64,000 bases of DNA, from assembly GCA_902775605.1 (NCBI GenBank), contig CACYNE010000004.1:1-64000 (forward strand), read 5' to 3'. A model generated the notes under the pieces. It was not told the origin of the DNA and made no database searches. It worked only from the letters and a program-made list of their open reading frames with translations. Below, piece after piece: positions 6,130 to 15,227 of the stretch (position 1 is the first letter of the stretch; every line of letters starts with the position of its first letter). The DNA is from an uncultured Prevotellaceae bacterium. GTDB lineage: Bacteria; Bacteroidota; Bacteroidia; Bacteroidales; Bacteroidaceae. The translations under genes and the position numbers were made by a program.

Positions 6130-8787
6130 TTACTTCACAACGATTTTGCGAACAGAGCCGTCAGGCATGCGAACAATGTTCACACCCTTGTGCAGGTTCG
6201 AAGTGTTCACACCCTTCAGGTCATAATAGCTCTTCTGCGTCTTAGCAGCAGAGAAGTCGCTGATGCCTGTTGTGATATCGACGTTCTTCTCGGGCAGCAC
6301 CTCCTCACCCTCGGCACCGAAGTTATCGAAGCAGAAGTAGGCAGGTGTGTTCATGCCCCAATCACCATTGTCGGTGCTGGTGAGTTCGAAGCTCAGCTTG
6401 CTCACCTTGCCCAGACCTGAGAGGTCCACATAGCGCCAGTCGTTGATGATGTAAGCCTTGTCAGCGTCGCGCAGATCGGCCAGGTAGTAGTCCTTCGTGC
6501 CGGTCTCAGCGCCCTCAGCGTCAAAGCCCTTGATGGTCAGCTTGAACCAGTCGTCCTTCTCGAACTTCTTAGAATAAGCGTCGCCATTGGTCATCGAGGT
6601 GTGAGCGTAAGCCGAGTTGGTGATATAGAAGCCAGGAACGACGATGCCGCCGTCGTGGTTCAGAACGGTCACGGTGCAAGGACCATTGAAGGCTGCAGCA
6701 TAAGCCACGCCGTAGTTCTTTGAACCGTCATAGCCACCACCTACGATGTTGTTCCACTGGTCATCGAGAGTCTCATACTTCGTTGCAGTGCTGTTAGCAT
6801 AGCCAAAGAACCACCAAGAAGCCCAGTCGTGCATGCAACCAGTAGCAAACTCGAAGTCACCACTGGTAAACTCTGTGCGCTCGTCATCATCCTCTGTAGA
6901 TACACTCATGTGACTCTCATCTGCCAGTTCGAGGTTTTCGAAGTCGGCCACCTCAAGCGGGAACTCTACGTTCTTCTCAGGCAGAACCTCTGTACCCTCA
7001 GCACCGAAGTTATCGAAGCAGAAGTATGCGGGGGTATTCATACTGCCCCACTCGCTATTGTCGGTGCTGGTCAACTCGAAGCCGAGCTTGCTCACCTTGC
7101 CCAGGCCAGAGAGATCCACATAACGCCAGTCATTGATGATGTACGCATTGCTGGGATCACGCAGGTCGGCCAGATAGTATTCCTTAGTAGCAGTTGTATC
7201 ATTGTTGGCATCATAGCCAACGATGGTCAGCTTGAGCCAGTCGCCCTTGCCAAACTTCTTGGAATAACCGTCGCCATTAATCATTGAGGTGTAAGTATAG
7301 GCCGAGTTGGTGATATAGAAACCAGGAACAACAACGCCACCGGTATGGTTCTGAACAGTTACATAACTGGGACCGTTAAAGGCAGCCACATAGGCCACGC
7401 CATAGTTCTTAGAATTGTCATAGCCACCACCAACAACATTGTTCCACTGATCATTGAGGCTCTCAAACTTCGTTGCTGTGCTGTTGGCATAACCGAAGCC
7501 ATACCAATAATCCCATTCACTCATGCAACCAGTAGCAAACTCGAAGTCGCCGCTGGTGAACTCAGTACGCTCGTCATCCTCCTCAGTAGATACACTCATG
7601 TGACTCTCAGCAGCCAGCTCGAGGTTCTCGAAATCGGCCACCTCAAGCGGGAACTCAACATTCTTCTCAGGCAGCACCTCTGTACCTTCAGCACCGAAGT
7701 TGTCGAAGCAGAAGTATGCGGGGGTGTTCATGCCATATTCGCCATTATCACTACTGCTCAACGCGAAGCCGAGCTTGCTCACCTTGCCCAGACCAGAGAG
7801 GTCCACATAACGCCAGTCGTTGATGATATATGCCTTGCTGGGATCGCGCAGGTCGGCCAGATAATACTCCTTCGTACCTTTCACAGCACCCTCGGCATCA
7901 TAGCCCGTGATGGTCAGCTTGAACCAGTCACCCTTACCAAACTTCTTGGCGAAGCTGTCGCCACCCGTCAAAGAGTTGTAGGCATAAGCAGAGTTGGTGA
8001 TATAGAAACCAGGAACAGCGATGCTGTCGTGGTTCTGAACAGTCACATAGCAAGGACCATTGAAGGCTGCAGCGTAGGCTACGCCATAGTTCTTCGAGCC
8101 ATCATAACCACCGCCCACAACATTCTTCCACTGATCATCAAGAGAAGCGAAGGTGTTGCCGGTCTGATTAGCATAGCCGAACCAATACCAATAGTCCCAG
8201 TCGTGCATGCAACCAGTAGCAAACTCGAAGTCACCGCTGGTAAACTCTGTGCGATCATCATCATCCTCTCCGAAATTATCGAAGCAGAAGTATGCAGGAG
8301 TGTTCATGCCATAGTCGCCAGTATCGGTGCTTGACAACTCGAAGCCGAGCTTGCTCACCTTGCCCAGACTAGAGAGATCCACATAACGCCAGTCGTTGAT
8401 GATGTATGCCTTGCTGGGATCACGCAGGTCGGCCAGATAGTATTCCTTAGTAGCAGTTGTATCATTGTTGGCATCAAAACCTGTGATAGTCAGTTTGAAC
8501 CAGTCGCCCTTGCCAAACTTCTTGGCAAAGCTATCGCCACCCGTCAAAGAGTTGTAAGCGTAAGCAGAGTTGGTGATATAGAAACCTGGAACAACAGCAC
8601 CACCGGCGTGGTTCTCAACAGTCACATAGCAAGGACCATTGAAGGCTGCAGCGTAGGCTACGCCATAGTTCTTAGAGCCATCATAGCCACCACCTACGAC
8701 ATTCTTCCACTGGTCGTCGAGCGAAGCGTAGGTGTTGCCGGTCTGATTGGCATAGCCGAACCAATACCAATAGTCCCAGTCGTGCAT
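6130..8787 (-). CDS. DUF4465 tandem-repeat secreted protein, C-terminal part of a frameshifted gene
   Basis: This frame holds four DUF4465-like units of about 190 residues. They start at MHDWDYWYWFGYANQTG (8787), a near copy (about 8205), MSEWDYWYGFGYANSTA (about 7523) and MHDWASWWFFGYANSTA (about 6832). Each contains NYGVAYAAAFNGP, VPGFYITNSAYAY, KEYYLADLRDP, INDWRYVDLSGLGKVSKLGF and TPAYFCFDNFG. The tail YYDLKGVNTSNLHKGVNIVR looks like a T9SS sorting domain. The frame is open upstream to about 8848, where it should join the frame at 8694-10898. Position in a B12 operon suggests a surface cobalamin-binding role, since DUF4465 proteins occur beside btuB in Bacteroidetes. The start at 8787 is only the first Met after the break. 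Confidence 0.75.
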   Translation of the reverse strand: MHDWDYWYWFGYANQTGNTYASLDDQWKNVVGGGYDGSKNYGVAYAAAFNGPCYVTVENHAGGAVVPGFYITNSAYAYNSLTGGDSFAKKFGKGDWFKLTITGFDANNDTTATKEYYLADLRDPSKAYIINDWRYVDLSSLGKVSKLGFELSSTDTGDYGMNTPAYFCFDNFGEDDDDRTEFTSGDFEFATGCMHDWDYWYWFGYANQTGNTFASLDDQWKNVVGGGYDGSKNYGVAYAAAFNGPCYVTVQNHDSIAVPGFYITNSAYAYNSLTGGDSFAKKFGKGDWFKLTITGYDAEGAVKGTKEYYLADLRDPSKAYIINDWRYVDLSGLGKVSKLGFALSSSDNGEYGMNTPAYFCFDNFGAEGTEVLPEKNVEFPLEVADFENLELAAESHMSVSTEEDDERTEFTSGDFEFATGCMSEWDYWYGFGYANSTATKFESLNDQWNNVVGGGYDNSKNYGVAYVAAFNGPSYVTVQNHTGGVVVPGFYITNSAYTYTSMINGDGYSKKFGKGDWLKLTIVGYDANNDTTATKEYYLADLRDPSNAYIINDWRYVDLSGLGKVSKLGFELTSTDNSEWGSMNTPAYFCFDNFGAEGTEVLPEKNVEFPLEVADFENLELADESHMSVSTEDDDERTEFTSGDFEFATGCMHDWASWWFFGYANSTATKYETLDDQWNNIVGGGYDGSKNYGVAYAAAFNGPCTVTVLNHDGGIVVPGFYITNSAYAHTSMTNGDAYSKKFEKDDWFKLTIKGFDAEGAETGTKDYYLADLRDADKAYIINDWRYVDLSGLGKVSKLSFELTSTDNGDWGMNTPAYFCFDNFGAEGEEVLPEKNVDITTGISDFSAAKTQKSYYDLKGVNTSNLHKGVNIVRMPDGSVRKIVVK

Positions 8788-8849
8788 GCAACCAGTAGCA
8801 AACTCGAAGTCACCGCTGGTAAACTCTGTGCGATCATCATCATCCTCTT
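6200..8849 (-). repeat. Four long tandem repeats encoding DUF4465 units
   Basis: Units of roughly 580 to 690 bp. The first two are nearly identical: the block at about 8757-8849 matches 8175-8268 base for base by eye. The two later units are more diverged and keep a longer linker (LEVADFENLELA... ESHMSVSTE). Confidence 0.8.
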
Positions 8850-10898
8850 CTCGAAATCAGCCACAACCAATGGCGTTTCGGGAATTTCGACAATCAGTTC
8901 AATAGCAGGAACACGACCGAAAACAGCACTCTGAGAAATCGCGTTAAAGTTGGGAGCACGACCTGTTACTTTTGACGTGGCACGATGGTTACCCACAGGG
9001 TCACCAAAACCAGAGATTCCCATAACGCCATCAGAGAGAGTTATAGTTGGATTCGTCCAATCCTCTGGCACCGTGAAGCTCACGGCCTGAGCTGTAGGTG
9101 TGGCAGCCATCATATATTGATTACCTTTGCCGTTCTTGACAGTGATACCCTCAGAAGCTTTCTTATATGCCAGGAAGCCCTGGAAGTTATGGATACCGGC
9201 CAACTTGTTAGCAGGATGATAGAGACCAGAATACTGAACAGTCACATTATCACCAGGCTTTACCGTGGTCACGACCTCATCGTTGACCATAATCTCACGA
9301 TGACAAGGCTTAGCGGTGAGGACCTGATAAACACTCTTGCCTGCGGCGTTGGTCAGACAAACAATGTTGCGACCCATGGTGAGATGAAGCGTATAGCTGC
9401 CATCGTCATTCTTTGTAACGCCCTCGGCAGAGAAACCATTATAAGAAGCGGTATTAGTACCGAGTGTAGGACGAGCTAATGTAACGGAGGCAACACCCTC
9501 AGGTGTAAAGGTATAGTCGAAGCCATCCTCTGTATCGAGGTAGTATAACACGTCGAACTCAGCATCGACATTCTCCATAGAGAGCTTTGTATCGACACCA
9601 CCAGCCTGCGTTAGATAATCCTTATTGATGATCATGTTGGGGGTAATATCTGTGGCATCCTCACCCACGGTAACAACAAACACACCTGTATTCTCAGGCC
9701 AGATAGCACCCCAGTCAGCACCACCGACAAAGTCTTTTTTGGTGGCACCACTATATTGATCGAGATGAATGGCATCGTAAGTAACGAGTACAATGGCAGT
9801 ACCTGTGCCTACAGCTGTCAGCTGTTCGTTTTCCACCTTCACAACAGAGTTGTCTTCCTGTCCATTCAGATTGACAACAGTGAAATGATAGTCGGGTTCG
9901 ATAAAGTAATTATTTGTGATGCTCTCGATAAGTTGCCATACACGTATGGGCAAGATGTCGTAGGTATCACCCACATTTGTGAGCTTCAGATGTCCGGCAG
10001 GGTTGATGTTCAAGAACAGATCGCCCACATTGTATTTGCCGTTCGAAGTCACATCATGATCGATAAACTTAGGCTCTTTAGCCGTCATGTCGGCATCGGT
10101 AAAGACGAGCTCAGGACGCTTTGTCTCGTCAATGCTCATTGTGAAGATACCTGCATGAGTATATTTGCCATCCTGACTGACACGATAGTTATAGACCTGT
10201 TTGTCGGCCAACTTAAAGTTATAGACCGTACCGCCTTCGGTGATGCTTTCAGGAGCCACTTCCTTAAACTTCACGAAATGTGCTTTCTTAGTGCCAAGGA
10301 ATAGGTTTGCTCCAGCAGGAACGGTGATGCTATAAGCAGCACTCATAGGAGACTCAGCACTAACGGACGCATTAAAGGTCACGGTGCCTGTGTAGGAAGC
10401 GGTGAGATAGCCTTCAGCCAGATGGTTCTCAGAAGGAATCATGTCTAGATAATAAGTGTTGCCAGAGAACACCATGAACATCTTCTTGCCCGAGGTATAT
10501 TCACCCATAGTGGTATTGACCACAGTACCTTCCTTCGTTGTGACCTTCAGGTCGAAGGTGTAGTCGGTGCCATAGACCCAACCAGCATTCTTCACCGTAA
10601 TCTCTGGCGAGAAGATAGCGAAGGTAGTGTGGTCAGCATCAATGTCAAGTTGAATGGTACCACTCACCGTCTCACCATCGGCAGCTGTCGCCGTCAGCAG
10701 ATAAGAGCCGTCGGGCGCATCGAAGGTGTACTTATTGCTGGTGGGTTCCCCCACTGTCACAGGCTCATTGGTCGCTATGTTCACCAGCGACTGGATGAGC
10801 TTACTCTTAGCATTCATTGTCACCTCAACTTGGGTGGCAAAAGCATTGCTCACTGCCAACAGTGTCAATGCCATGATACTTAGTAAATACTTCTTCAT
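8694..10898 (-). CDS. N-terminal part of the frameshifted DUF4465 protein
   Basis: This frame begins with a signal peptide (MKKYLLSIMALTLLAVSNAFA) and continues with about 680 residues of beta-rich sequence. That part includes Ig-like or DUF-type modules such as GTIQLDIDADHTTFAIFSP and a Ca-dependent-looking stretch near NGKYNVGDLFLNINPAGHL. Meaningful sequence stops near residue 683 at VVADFE. After base 8848 the frame reads nonsense (KRMMMIAQSLPAV) while DUF4465 continues in another frame. The intact gene would span 6130-10898, about 1590 residues. It starts 34 bases after btuG in the B12 operon. Role beyond surface or secreted B12-related binding is unknown. Confidence 0.75.
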   Translation of the reverse strand: MKKYLLSIMALTLLAVSNAFATQVEVTMNAKSKLIQSLVNIATNEPVTVGEPTSNKYTFDAPDGSYLLTATAADGETVSGTIQLDIDADHTTFAIFSPEITVKNAGWVYGTDYTFDLKVTTKEGTVVNTTMGEYTSGKKMFMVFSGNTYYLDMIPSENHLAEGYLTASYTGTVTFNASVSAESPMSAAYSITVPAGANLFLGTKKAHFVKFKEVAPESITEGGTVYNFKLADKQVYNYRVSQDGKYTHAGIFTMSIDETKRPELVFTDADMTAKEPKFIDHDVTSNGKYNVGDLFLNINPAGHLKLTNVGDTYDILPIRVWQLIESITNNYFIEPDYHFTVVNLNGQEDNSVVKVENEQLTAVGTGTAIVLVTYDAIHLDQYSGATKKDFVGGADWGAIWPENTGVFVVTVGEDATDITPNMIINKDYLTQAGGVDTKLSMENVDAEFDVLYYLDTEDGFDYTFTPEGVASVTLARPTLGTNTASYNGFSAEGVTKNDDGSYTLHLTMGRNIVCLTNAAGKSVYQVLTAKPCHREIMVNDEVVTTVKPGDNVTVQYSGLYHPANKLAGIHNFQGFLAYKKASEGITVKNGKGNQYMMAATPTAQAVSFTVPEDWTNPTITLSDGVMGISGFGDPVGNHRATSKVTGRAPNFNAISQSAVFGRVPAIELIVEIPETPLVVADFEKRMMMIAQSLPAVTSSLLLVACTTGTIGIGSAMPIRPATPTLRSTTSGRMS

Positions 10899-10932
10899 GT
10901 TGTTAATATTTTGAAGTTTAAATAATTGTTTG

Positions 10933-12207
10933 CTATTTAGTCAGCACCTTTCTACCCTGTCTAACAGAAATACTTCCTTTAATAGGCGTCTGCACACGTC
11001 GGCCCTGAAGGTCGTACACGTTTGAGGTTTTAGATTTGAGGTTTGAGGTTTCTGCTTCTACGATACCGCTAAAGTGGCCATCGGGCGGAAGAGCGAGGAA
11101 ATGACCTGGATTGATATAGACCTTATGCTTACCTAACAATTGACCTTCTGGTGACCACTGGTAAAGAAAACCGGCATCCTCGAACAACGAGGCATCGGAG
11201 CCATAGATATAACCTGTGTAAGGGTTCACATAGATACCGTATGGCTGACCCATATCCTGATAATCGGCAAGTAGCGAGCCGGGTAACGACTGAGAGACAC
11301 CACTCGCGCCCAAGGTCTCAATCACCGTTTGAGGATTGATGGTGAGGTAATTGGTTTCGTAGTCGCCTGTGAGATATGAGAACGACGAGCCCACAGCCAG
11401 GAACCGGCCATCACGTGTCGGGCAGTTGTATGTAACGGCGACATCAAGTTTCACAAAACAGTCGGCATTGCCATCAAGAGCCTTCCTACAGTCAAAGATC
11501 AAACTGGCAGAAGGAATCTCATAGTAGTCACCAGGTGAGTTGATACAGAGGTAGCGCCCAGTCTGCGACATCTTTCCATAGAGATTGGGCACATGGGTAT
11601 CGACGGTCTTTTCCACCTGCATCGTTGCAGCATTAACGATACTCACAGTGGTTTCGAAATCATGATCCTCGCCCACGTTACTATAGCCACCCGTATTGGC
11701 CACAAACAGCCTGCCATCATAAAGGGCGATGCCCTCTGGCTCATAGCCTACCTCAGTAGCAGCAACCACCTTGAAGGTAGATACATCAATCTTAGCCACA
11801 TATCCCTTTTCAAAATACTTCATGCCATCCACCGTGGCGCACTCGTGTCCGTAGCTGGTGACATAGACATACTTTCCATCGGAACATAGTTTGCGATTGT
11901 TGGGAATATCCTCGGTTGCTGCCACAGCCGTGCCATCGGGTCTGATAAACTGTACAATGTTCGACCAGTTGACAGCGATGGCGATGAGGTTGTCGTTCAC
12001 CTGAATGATATCGTTGGGGGTGTCACCAATCTTCATACCGTTCTTATCGCGAAACCATTGGTTACTCACCACATGGTCGTCCTCGAAATAGGTCACACGC
12101 CCATTGTCAGCCTGCCACATGCCTTCGTTCAGCAGGATGAGTTTCTCTTGGGCATCAGCAATGATGACCAGCAGGAGCGACATTGTTAATAGTAGATATC
12201 TTTTCAT
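10933..12207 (-). CDS. btuG: BtuG-like beta-propeller, secreted B12-binding protein
   Basis: The protein is 424 residues: signal peptide (MKRYLLLTMSLLLVIIADAQ), then a seven-bladed YncE/BtuG-like propeller. Blade signatures include NDIIQVNDNLIAIAVN, SDGKYVYVTSYG, EPEGIALYDGRLFVANTGG, TRDGRFLAVGSSF and GQPYGIYVNPYTGYIYGSD. In Bacteroides, BtuG is a surface lipoprotein that binds cobalamin very tightly and caps BtuB. Here there is no lipobox; instead the end (NVYDLQGRRVQTPIKGSI, RQGRKVLTK) resembles a T9SS sorting tail, so it may reach the surface by type IX secretion. Bases 11021-11051 form an in-frame heptamer repeat just before that tail. It starts 10 bases after btuB. Confidence 0.8.
   Translation of the reverse strand: MKRYLLLTMSLLLVIIADAQEKLILLNEGMWQADNGRVTYFEDDHVVSNQWFRDKNGMKIGDTPNDIIQVNDNLIAIAVNWSNIVQFIRPDGTAVAATEDIPNNRKLCSDGKYVYVTSYGHECATVDGMKYFEKGYVAKIDVSTFKVVAATEVGYEPEGIALYDGRLFVANTGGYSNVGEDHDFETTVSIVNAATMQVEKTVDTHVPNLYGKMSQTGRYLCINSPGDYYEIPSASLIFDCRKALDGNADCFVKLDVAVTYNCPTRDGRFLAVGSSFSYLTGDYETNYLTINPQTVIETLGASGVSQSLPGSLLADYQDMGQPYGIYVNPYTGYIYGSDASLFEDAGFLYQWSPEGQLLGKHKVYINPGHFLALPPDGHFSGIVEAETSNLKSKTSNVYDLQGRRVQTPIKGSISVRQGRKVLTK
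11021..11051 (-). repeat. Heptamer repeat AACCTCA within btuG
   Basis: On the coding strand about four seven-base units (AACCTCA, AATCTAA) encode ETSNLKSKTSN between the propeller and the sorting tail. Confidence 0.75.
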
Positions 12208-12217
12208 CTTCTAATGA

Positions 12218-14197
12218 TTATATGCCAAATGTCAATGTCAGTTTGTAATTACGCCCAGGCATCGGATAGCGAGGGATATGCTCATATTGCTCGTCGAGCA
12301 AGTCGATTACTTCCAGACAGGCACCCACGGAGGTTTTTCCCATGGTGGTACTGTAAGAGAGCTTCGCATCAATGTTGTGATAGGGCTTTAGGATATCCTC
12401 TGGGTCGGCATAGCTCCACATGCGCTCACCCACATACATGTGACTCACTGTGAGCGACAACTGGCGCCAAGCAGCGATGGCGGTGATGGTGTGCGACAGA
12501 CGGGGCGAATAGCAGATGGGCTTGTCGTAGGTGTCCTCGTCGTTGGGGTCGGTACGATTCACATCGCGTTGCCAGGTCAGCGTGCCAAGCAGTGACAGCT
12601 GCCAGTCGCGAAGCTGATAGCGTCCAGAGGCGGTGGCGTTGAGTCCCTGACAGAAGGTATAGCCATAGTTCATCATCGTCCAGGTATAGGTGCCTTTCAG
12701 GGGCAGACAGACAATGCGGTTCTCTATCTTGTTCTGATAGGCGTCGGCCTGGAAGGAAAAGTGGAAAGTGGAAAGAGGAAAGCGGAGAGAGGAATGATAC
12801 TCTACGCCCAGGTTCCACTGCTTGGTGTATTCCGGCTGCAAATCGCGGTTGCCCACCTGCGTGTAATAAAGGTCGTTGAGCGTGGGTGCACGGAAGATTT
12901 TCTTATACCAGGCGCGGAGGGTCAGCTCACTCCTGGACTTGTCAGGACTGAAGGTATAAGCCAGCGAGACGGCGGGCGTCCAGCGGTCCAACGGGTCGGC
13001 AGCGCCGGCATGAACAATGGTAAAGTCGTGCAGATGCTGATGAAGCATCGACACGGCTGCCTGAACGCCCTTGAGATTCATCTGTGCTGCCACAACCTCT
13101 TTCTGATCCAAGCGGAACACACGGTCAAAGCGCTTCAGGTCGGCCCACAACTTACTATAGCGCACATCGTAACTCGTGGACAGCGAGAGCCAGGTCCAAG
13201 GCATATAGCCATAACACAAAGCGCCATAGCCATCCTCCTGACGGTAGTGGTTATCCACGCGGGCCGTGTTCTGATTCTCGGGATAGTCGGTACAGTAACG
13301 CAGATACTCGTTGGTGTATTTGGCATTAGCCTTCACGCGATGATGGCCCAGGAATTCCTGCTGATAACTGGCTTGCACAAAGAAATCGCGGTCCCACTCA
13401 CGCCCCACATTGGTATATTTGTCACTCAGTCGGCGCACGATGCCTCCAGGACAGCCACGTTCTGAGTCATAATAATAGAGGTGTGAGGAGAAGCCGCCCT
13501 TGAACAGCGCGCCCTCGATGCGACCATAGCGGATGTCACTATTGGCACGATGCCCCACGGTGTCCTCATACTCAGAGTGATAGCGGAAGGGATAGTCGCC
13601 CTCAGAGTCGCACCACTCGCCGTCAATGAATCCGCTCCATCCCTTCCACGCAAACTGGGCGTTGGCCTTGGCCATATAGGTAGAGAAGGAGGCACGGCGT
13701 AACTGTACTGACAAAGAATCGCTGGTGGGGCGACGGGTGCGCAGATAGACCGTTGCGCCAGAGGCATATTCACTGGCCGATTGGCAATTGTCTAACTTAT
13801 TGGCATTATAGAGCGACACACTCTCCATCGATGACAAGGAGAACTTGCCCAGATCCACCGTACCGTTTTGAGCATTGGTGATGCGGATACCATCTACATA
13901 GACACCCACATGCTGAGCACCCATCGAACGAACATTGATGGTCTTCAGGCCACCCAGTCCACCATAGTCTTTAATCTGTACGCCAGAGAAATATTTCAGG
14001 GCATCGGCCACCGACGTGGTGGACAGGGCCTGAAGGTCGGCACCGCGCAGGGTCTGCGTCGTGGCCAGTGGTCGTTTGCCATACACCTCCACCTCGCTGA
14101 TCTCCTGCAGGGAGTCAAGACGAGAGGGTTGTTGCGAATGGGCAACAACAAATGGAGCAAGGATGCACAGCAAAAGCAACGCACAATGTTTTTTCAT
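12218..14197 (-). CDS. btuB: BtuB-type TonB-dependent cobalamin receptor
   Basis: About 659 residues from the preferred ATG at 14197 (MKKHCALLLLCILAPFVVAH, a signal peptide); the frame opens at 14215. A plug domain follows (EISEVEVYGKRPLATTQTLR, FSGVQIKDYGGLGGLKTINV, MGAQHVGVYVDGIR), then a 22-strand-type barrel ending in an aromatic-rich GRNYKLTLTFGI. It is the first gene behind the cobalamin riboswitch, which fixes the substrate with good confidence. Bases 12752-12797 are a seven-base tandem repeat inside the barrel, read as RFPLSTFHFSF; unit number changes would shift the frame. Confidence 0.9.
   Translation of the reverse strand: MKKHCALLLLCILAPFVVAHSQQPSRLDSLQEISEVEVYGKRPLATTQTLRGADLQALSTTSVADALKYFSGVQIKDYGGLGGLKTINVRSMGAQHVGVYVDGIRITNAQNGTVDLGKFSLSSMESVSLYNANKLDNCQSASEYASGATVYLRTRRPTSDSLSVQLRRASFSTYMAKANAQFAWKGWSGFIDGEWCDSEGDYPFRYHSEYEDTVGHRANSDIRYGRIEGALFKGGFSSHLYYYDSERGCPGGIVRRLSDKYTNVGREWDRDFFVQASYQQEFLGHHRVKANAKYTNEYLRYCTDYPENQNTARVDNHYRQEDGYGALCYGYMPWTWLSLSTSYDVRYSKLWADLKRFDRVFRLDQKEVVAAQMNLKGVQAAVSMLHQHLHDFTIVHAGAADPLDRWTPAVSLAYTFSPDKSRSELTLRAWYKKIFRAPTLNDLYYTQVGNRDLQPEYTKQWNLGVEYHSSLRFPLSTFHFSFQADAYQNKIENRIVCLPLKGTYTWTMMNYGYTFCQGLNATASGRYQLRDWQLSLLGTLTWQRDVNRTDPNDEDTYDKPICYSPRLSHTITAIAAWRQLSLTVSHMYVGERMWSYADPEDILKPYHNIDAKLSYSTTMGKTSVGACLEVIDLLDEQYEHIPRYPMPGRNYKLTLTFGI
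12752..12797 (+). repeat. Heptamer repeat GGAAAGT inside btuB
   Basis: Six seven-base units, interrupted once, of the same class as the intergenic arrays at 326-418 and 2971-3024, within the barrel-coding part of btuB. The coding strand reads CTTTCCA/CTTTCCT units. Confidence 0.8.
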
Positions 14198-14244
14198 CTC
14201 AATTGTCATTATCACCTCACGCCCTTACATCGAGAGCAGTCGGC

Positions 14245-14452
14245 AGGTTTTCTGATGAAGGCTGGTCTTCTGACTTTCCTCCACCCCAAGGGGCCTTCTC
14301 ATCCAATTGGACAATGGCTTTTGTTCCTTAGGGCATAATGGAGTTCACAGCTGCGGGACAGTCGGGGATTCTCACCCAATCCATTTTTTGGATCTACGTT
14401 CCCAATTAAGCGCGGCTAAGCACACCTCCATAGGCCTTACTCGAAAGAGTAA
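14245..14452 (-). promoter_or_regulatory. Cobalamin riboswitch
   Basis: The minus strand carries the class hallmarks in order: a GGTGTGCTTAGCC-like 5' segment, TTGGGAACG, GGTGAGAATCCCCGACTG, TCCCGCAGCTGTGA, and near the 3' end the B12 box AGTCAGAAGACCAGCC. It lies in the btuB leader. Binding of adenosylcobalamin normally shuts off expression, so the whole uptake operon should be repressed when B12 is plentiful. Confidence 0.95.
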
Positions 14453-14461
14453 TTGCAGTTG

Positions 14462-14492
14462 CAAAGGTAGTAATTAAAATTGAAACAGCAAA
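14462..14492 (-). promoter_or_regulatory. Promoter of the B12 operon
   Basis: The minus strand reads TTTG (14492-14489), a 19-base spacer, then TACCTTTG (14469-14462), a textbook Bacteroidetes promoter placed just before the riboswitch. Confidence 0.8.
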
Positions 14493-14508
14493 GAATTGTC
14501 TGGTTTTC

Positions 14509-14541
14509 TTTGGTTTTATACCTACTTTTAGTGTACCTTTG
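14509..14541 (+). promoter_or_regulatory. Promoter of the DUF4252/ECF operon
   Basis: TTTG at 14509-14512, a 21-base spacer and TACCTTTG at 14534-14541. It is back to back with the B12 operon promoter. About 135 bases of A-rich leader without a recognised motif follow before the first gene. Confidence 0.7.
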
Positions 14542-14680
14542 CAGGGCAAAAAAAAATTTTTCTAAAAAAAATATGCATCTTGTTGTAACAAACTCTTAGG
14601 AAGTCTCGTTAGCAGAGATAGAAGGGGCCACCAAGGCACATCAAGAGTAAAAAAACAACAATTAAAAAATAAAAAACGTG

Positions 14681-15226
14681 ATGAAAAAGTTATCAAAGAT
14701 CTACGGTCCTCTGTCGACCATGAAGAAGTTGGCCGTTTGCGCCGTGTTGGTTTTCGCTTGTGTCAGCGCTTATGCTGAGAACAAAGATTTCGACAAGCTG
14801 TCGAAGATAAAGGAAGTGGAGGTGATGCATATTGACAAGAACATGATTAACCTCGCCGCCCAGTCTGGTGCTGGCCTTCACATTGGAGATGCCATCAACT
14901 TCGACGACGAGGATGGAGATATGATCAAGACCATTAACGAGATAAAAATCTATCATTGCGAAAAGAAAGGCGCAATGGAGAAGTTCAAGAAAGAAGCAAC
15001 CAAGATACTGAAGGCTAAGAAATGGCAGGCGCTCATCGACCAGAAAGGCGAGGAAGGCGAGATTGTGAAGATCTATCAGGCTAAGGACGGCGAGCAGAAT
15101 TCCAACGTAATCTTTGCTTCTGAGGAAGACGAAGTTGTGGTAATCGTCATCGATGGTGCATTCGACCTCACCAAGGCGATGGGAATGGGCAACAATAATG
15201 AAGACGGAACTCAAAACGAGCAATAA
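14681..15226 (+). CDS. DUF4252 secreted protein
   Basis: 181 residues from the ATG at 14681. A second ATG at 14720 gives a cleaner signal peptide (MKKLAVCAVLVFACVSAYA) and may be the true start. The mature part shows the DUF4252 pattern: SKIKEVEVMHIDKNMINLA, an IKIYHCEKK strand, EGEIVKIYQAKDGEQNSNVI and a final VVIVIDGAF strand. DUF4252 proteins are periplasmic or surface proteins of unknown function, usually encoded with ECF sigma factors in Bacteroidales. It is the first gene of a tight plus-strand operon, with the next ATG 1 base after its stop. Confidence 0.8.
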   Translation: MKKLSKIYGPLSTMKKLAVCAVLVFACVSAYAENKDFDKLSKIKEVEVMHIDKNMINLAAQSGAGLHIGDAINFDDEDGDMIKTINEIKIYHCEKKGAMEKFKKEATKILKAKKWQALIDQKGEEGEIVKIYQAKDGEQNSNVIFASEEDEVVVIVIDGAFDLTKAMGMGNNNEDGTQNEQ

Positions 15227-15227
15227 C

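Noticed and set aside
7345..8334. 329-residue plus-strand frame
   Set aside because: It is antisense to DUF4465 repeats; its length comes from repetition of the coding strand.
12426..12818. 130-residue minus-strand frame within btuB
   Set aside because: It overlaps the receptor in another frame and exists because of the heptamer repeat; no independent support.
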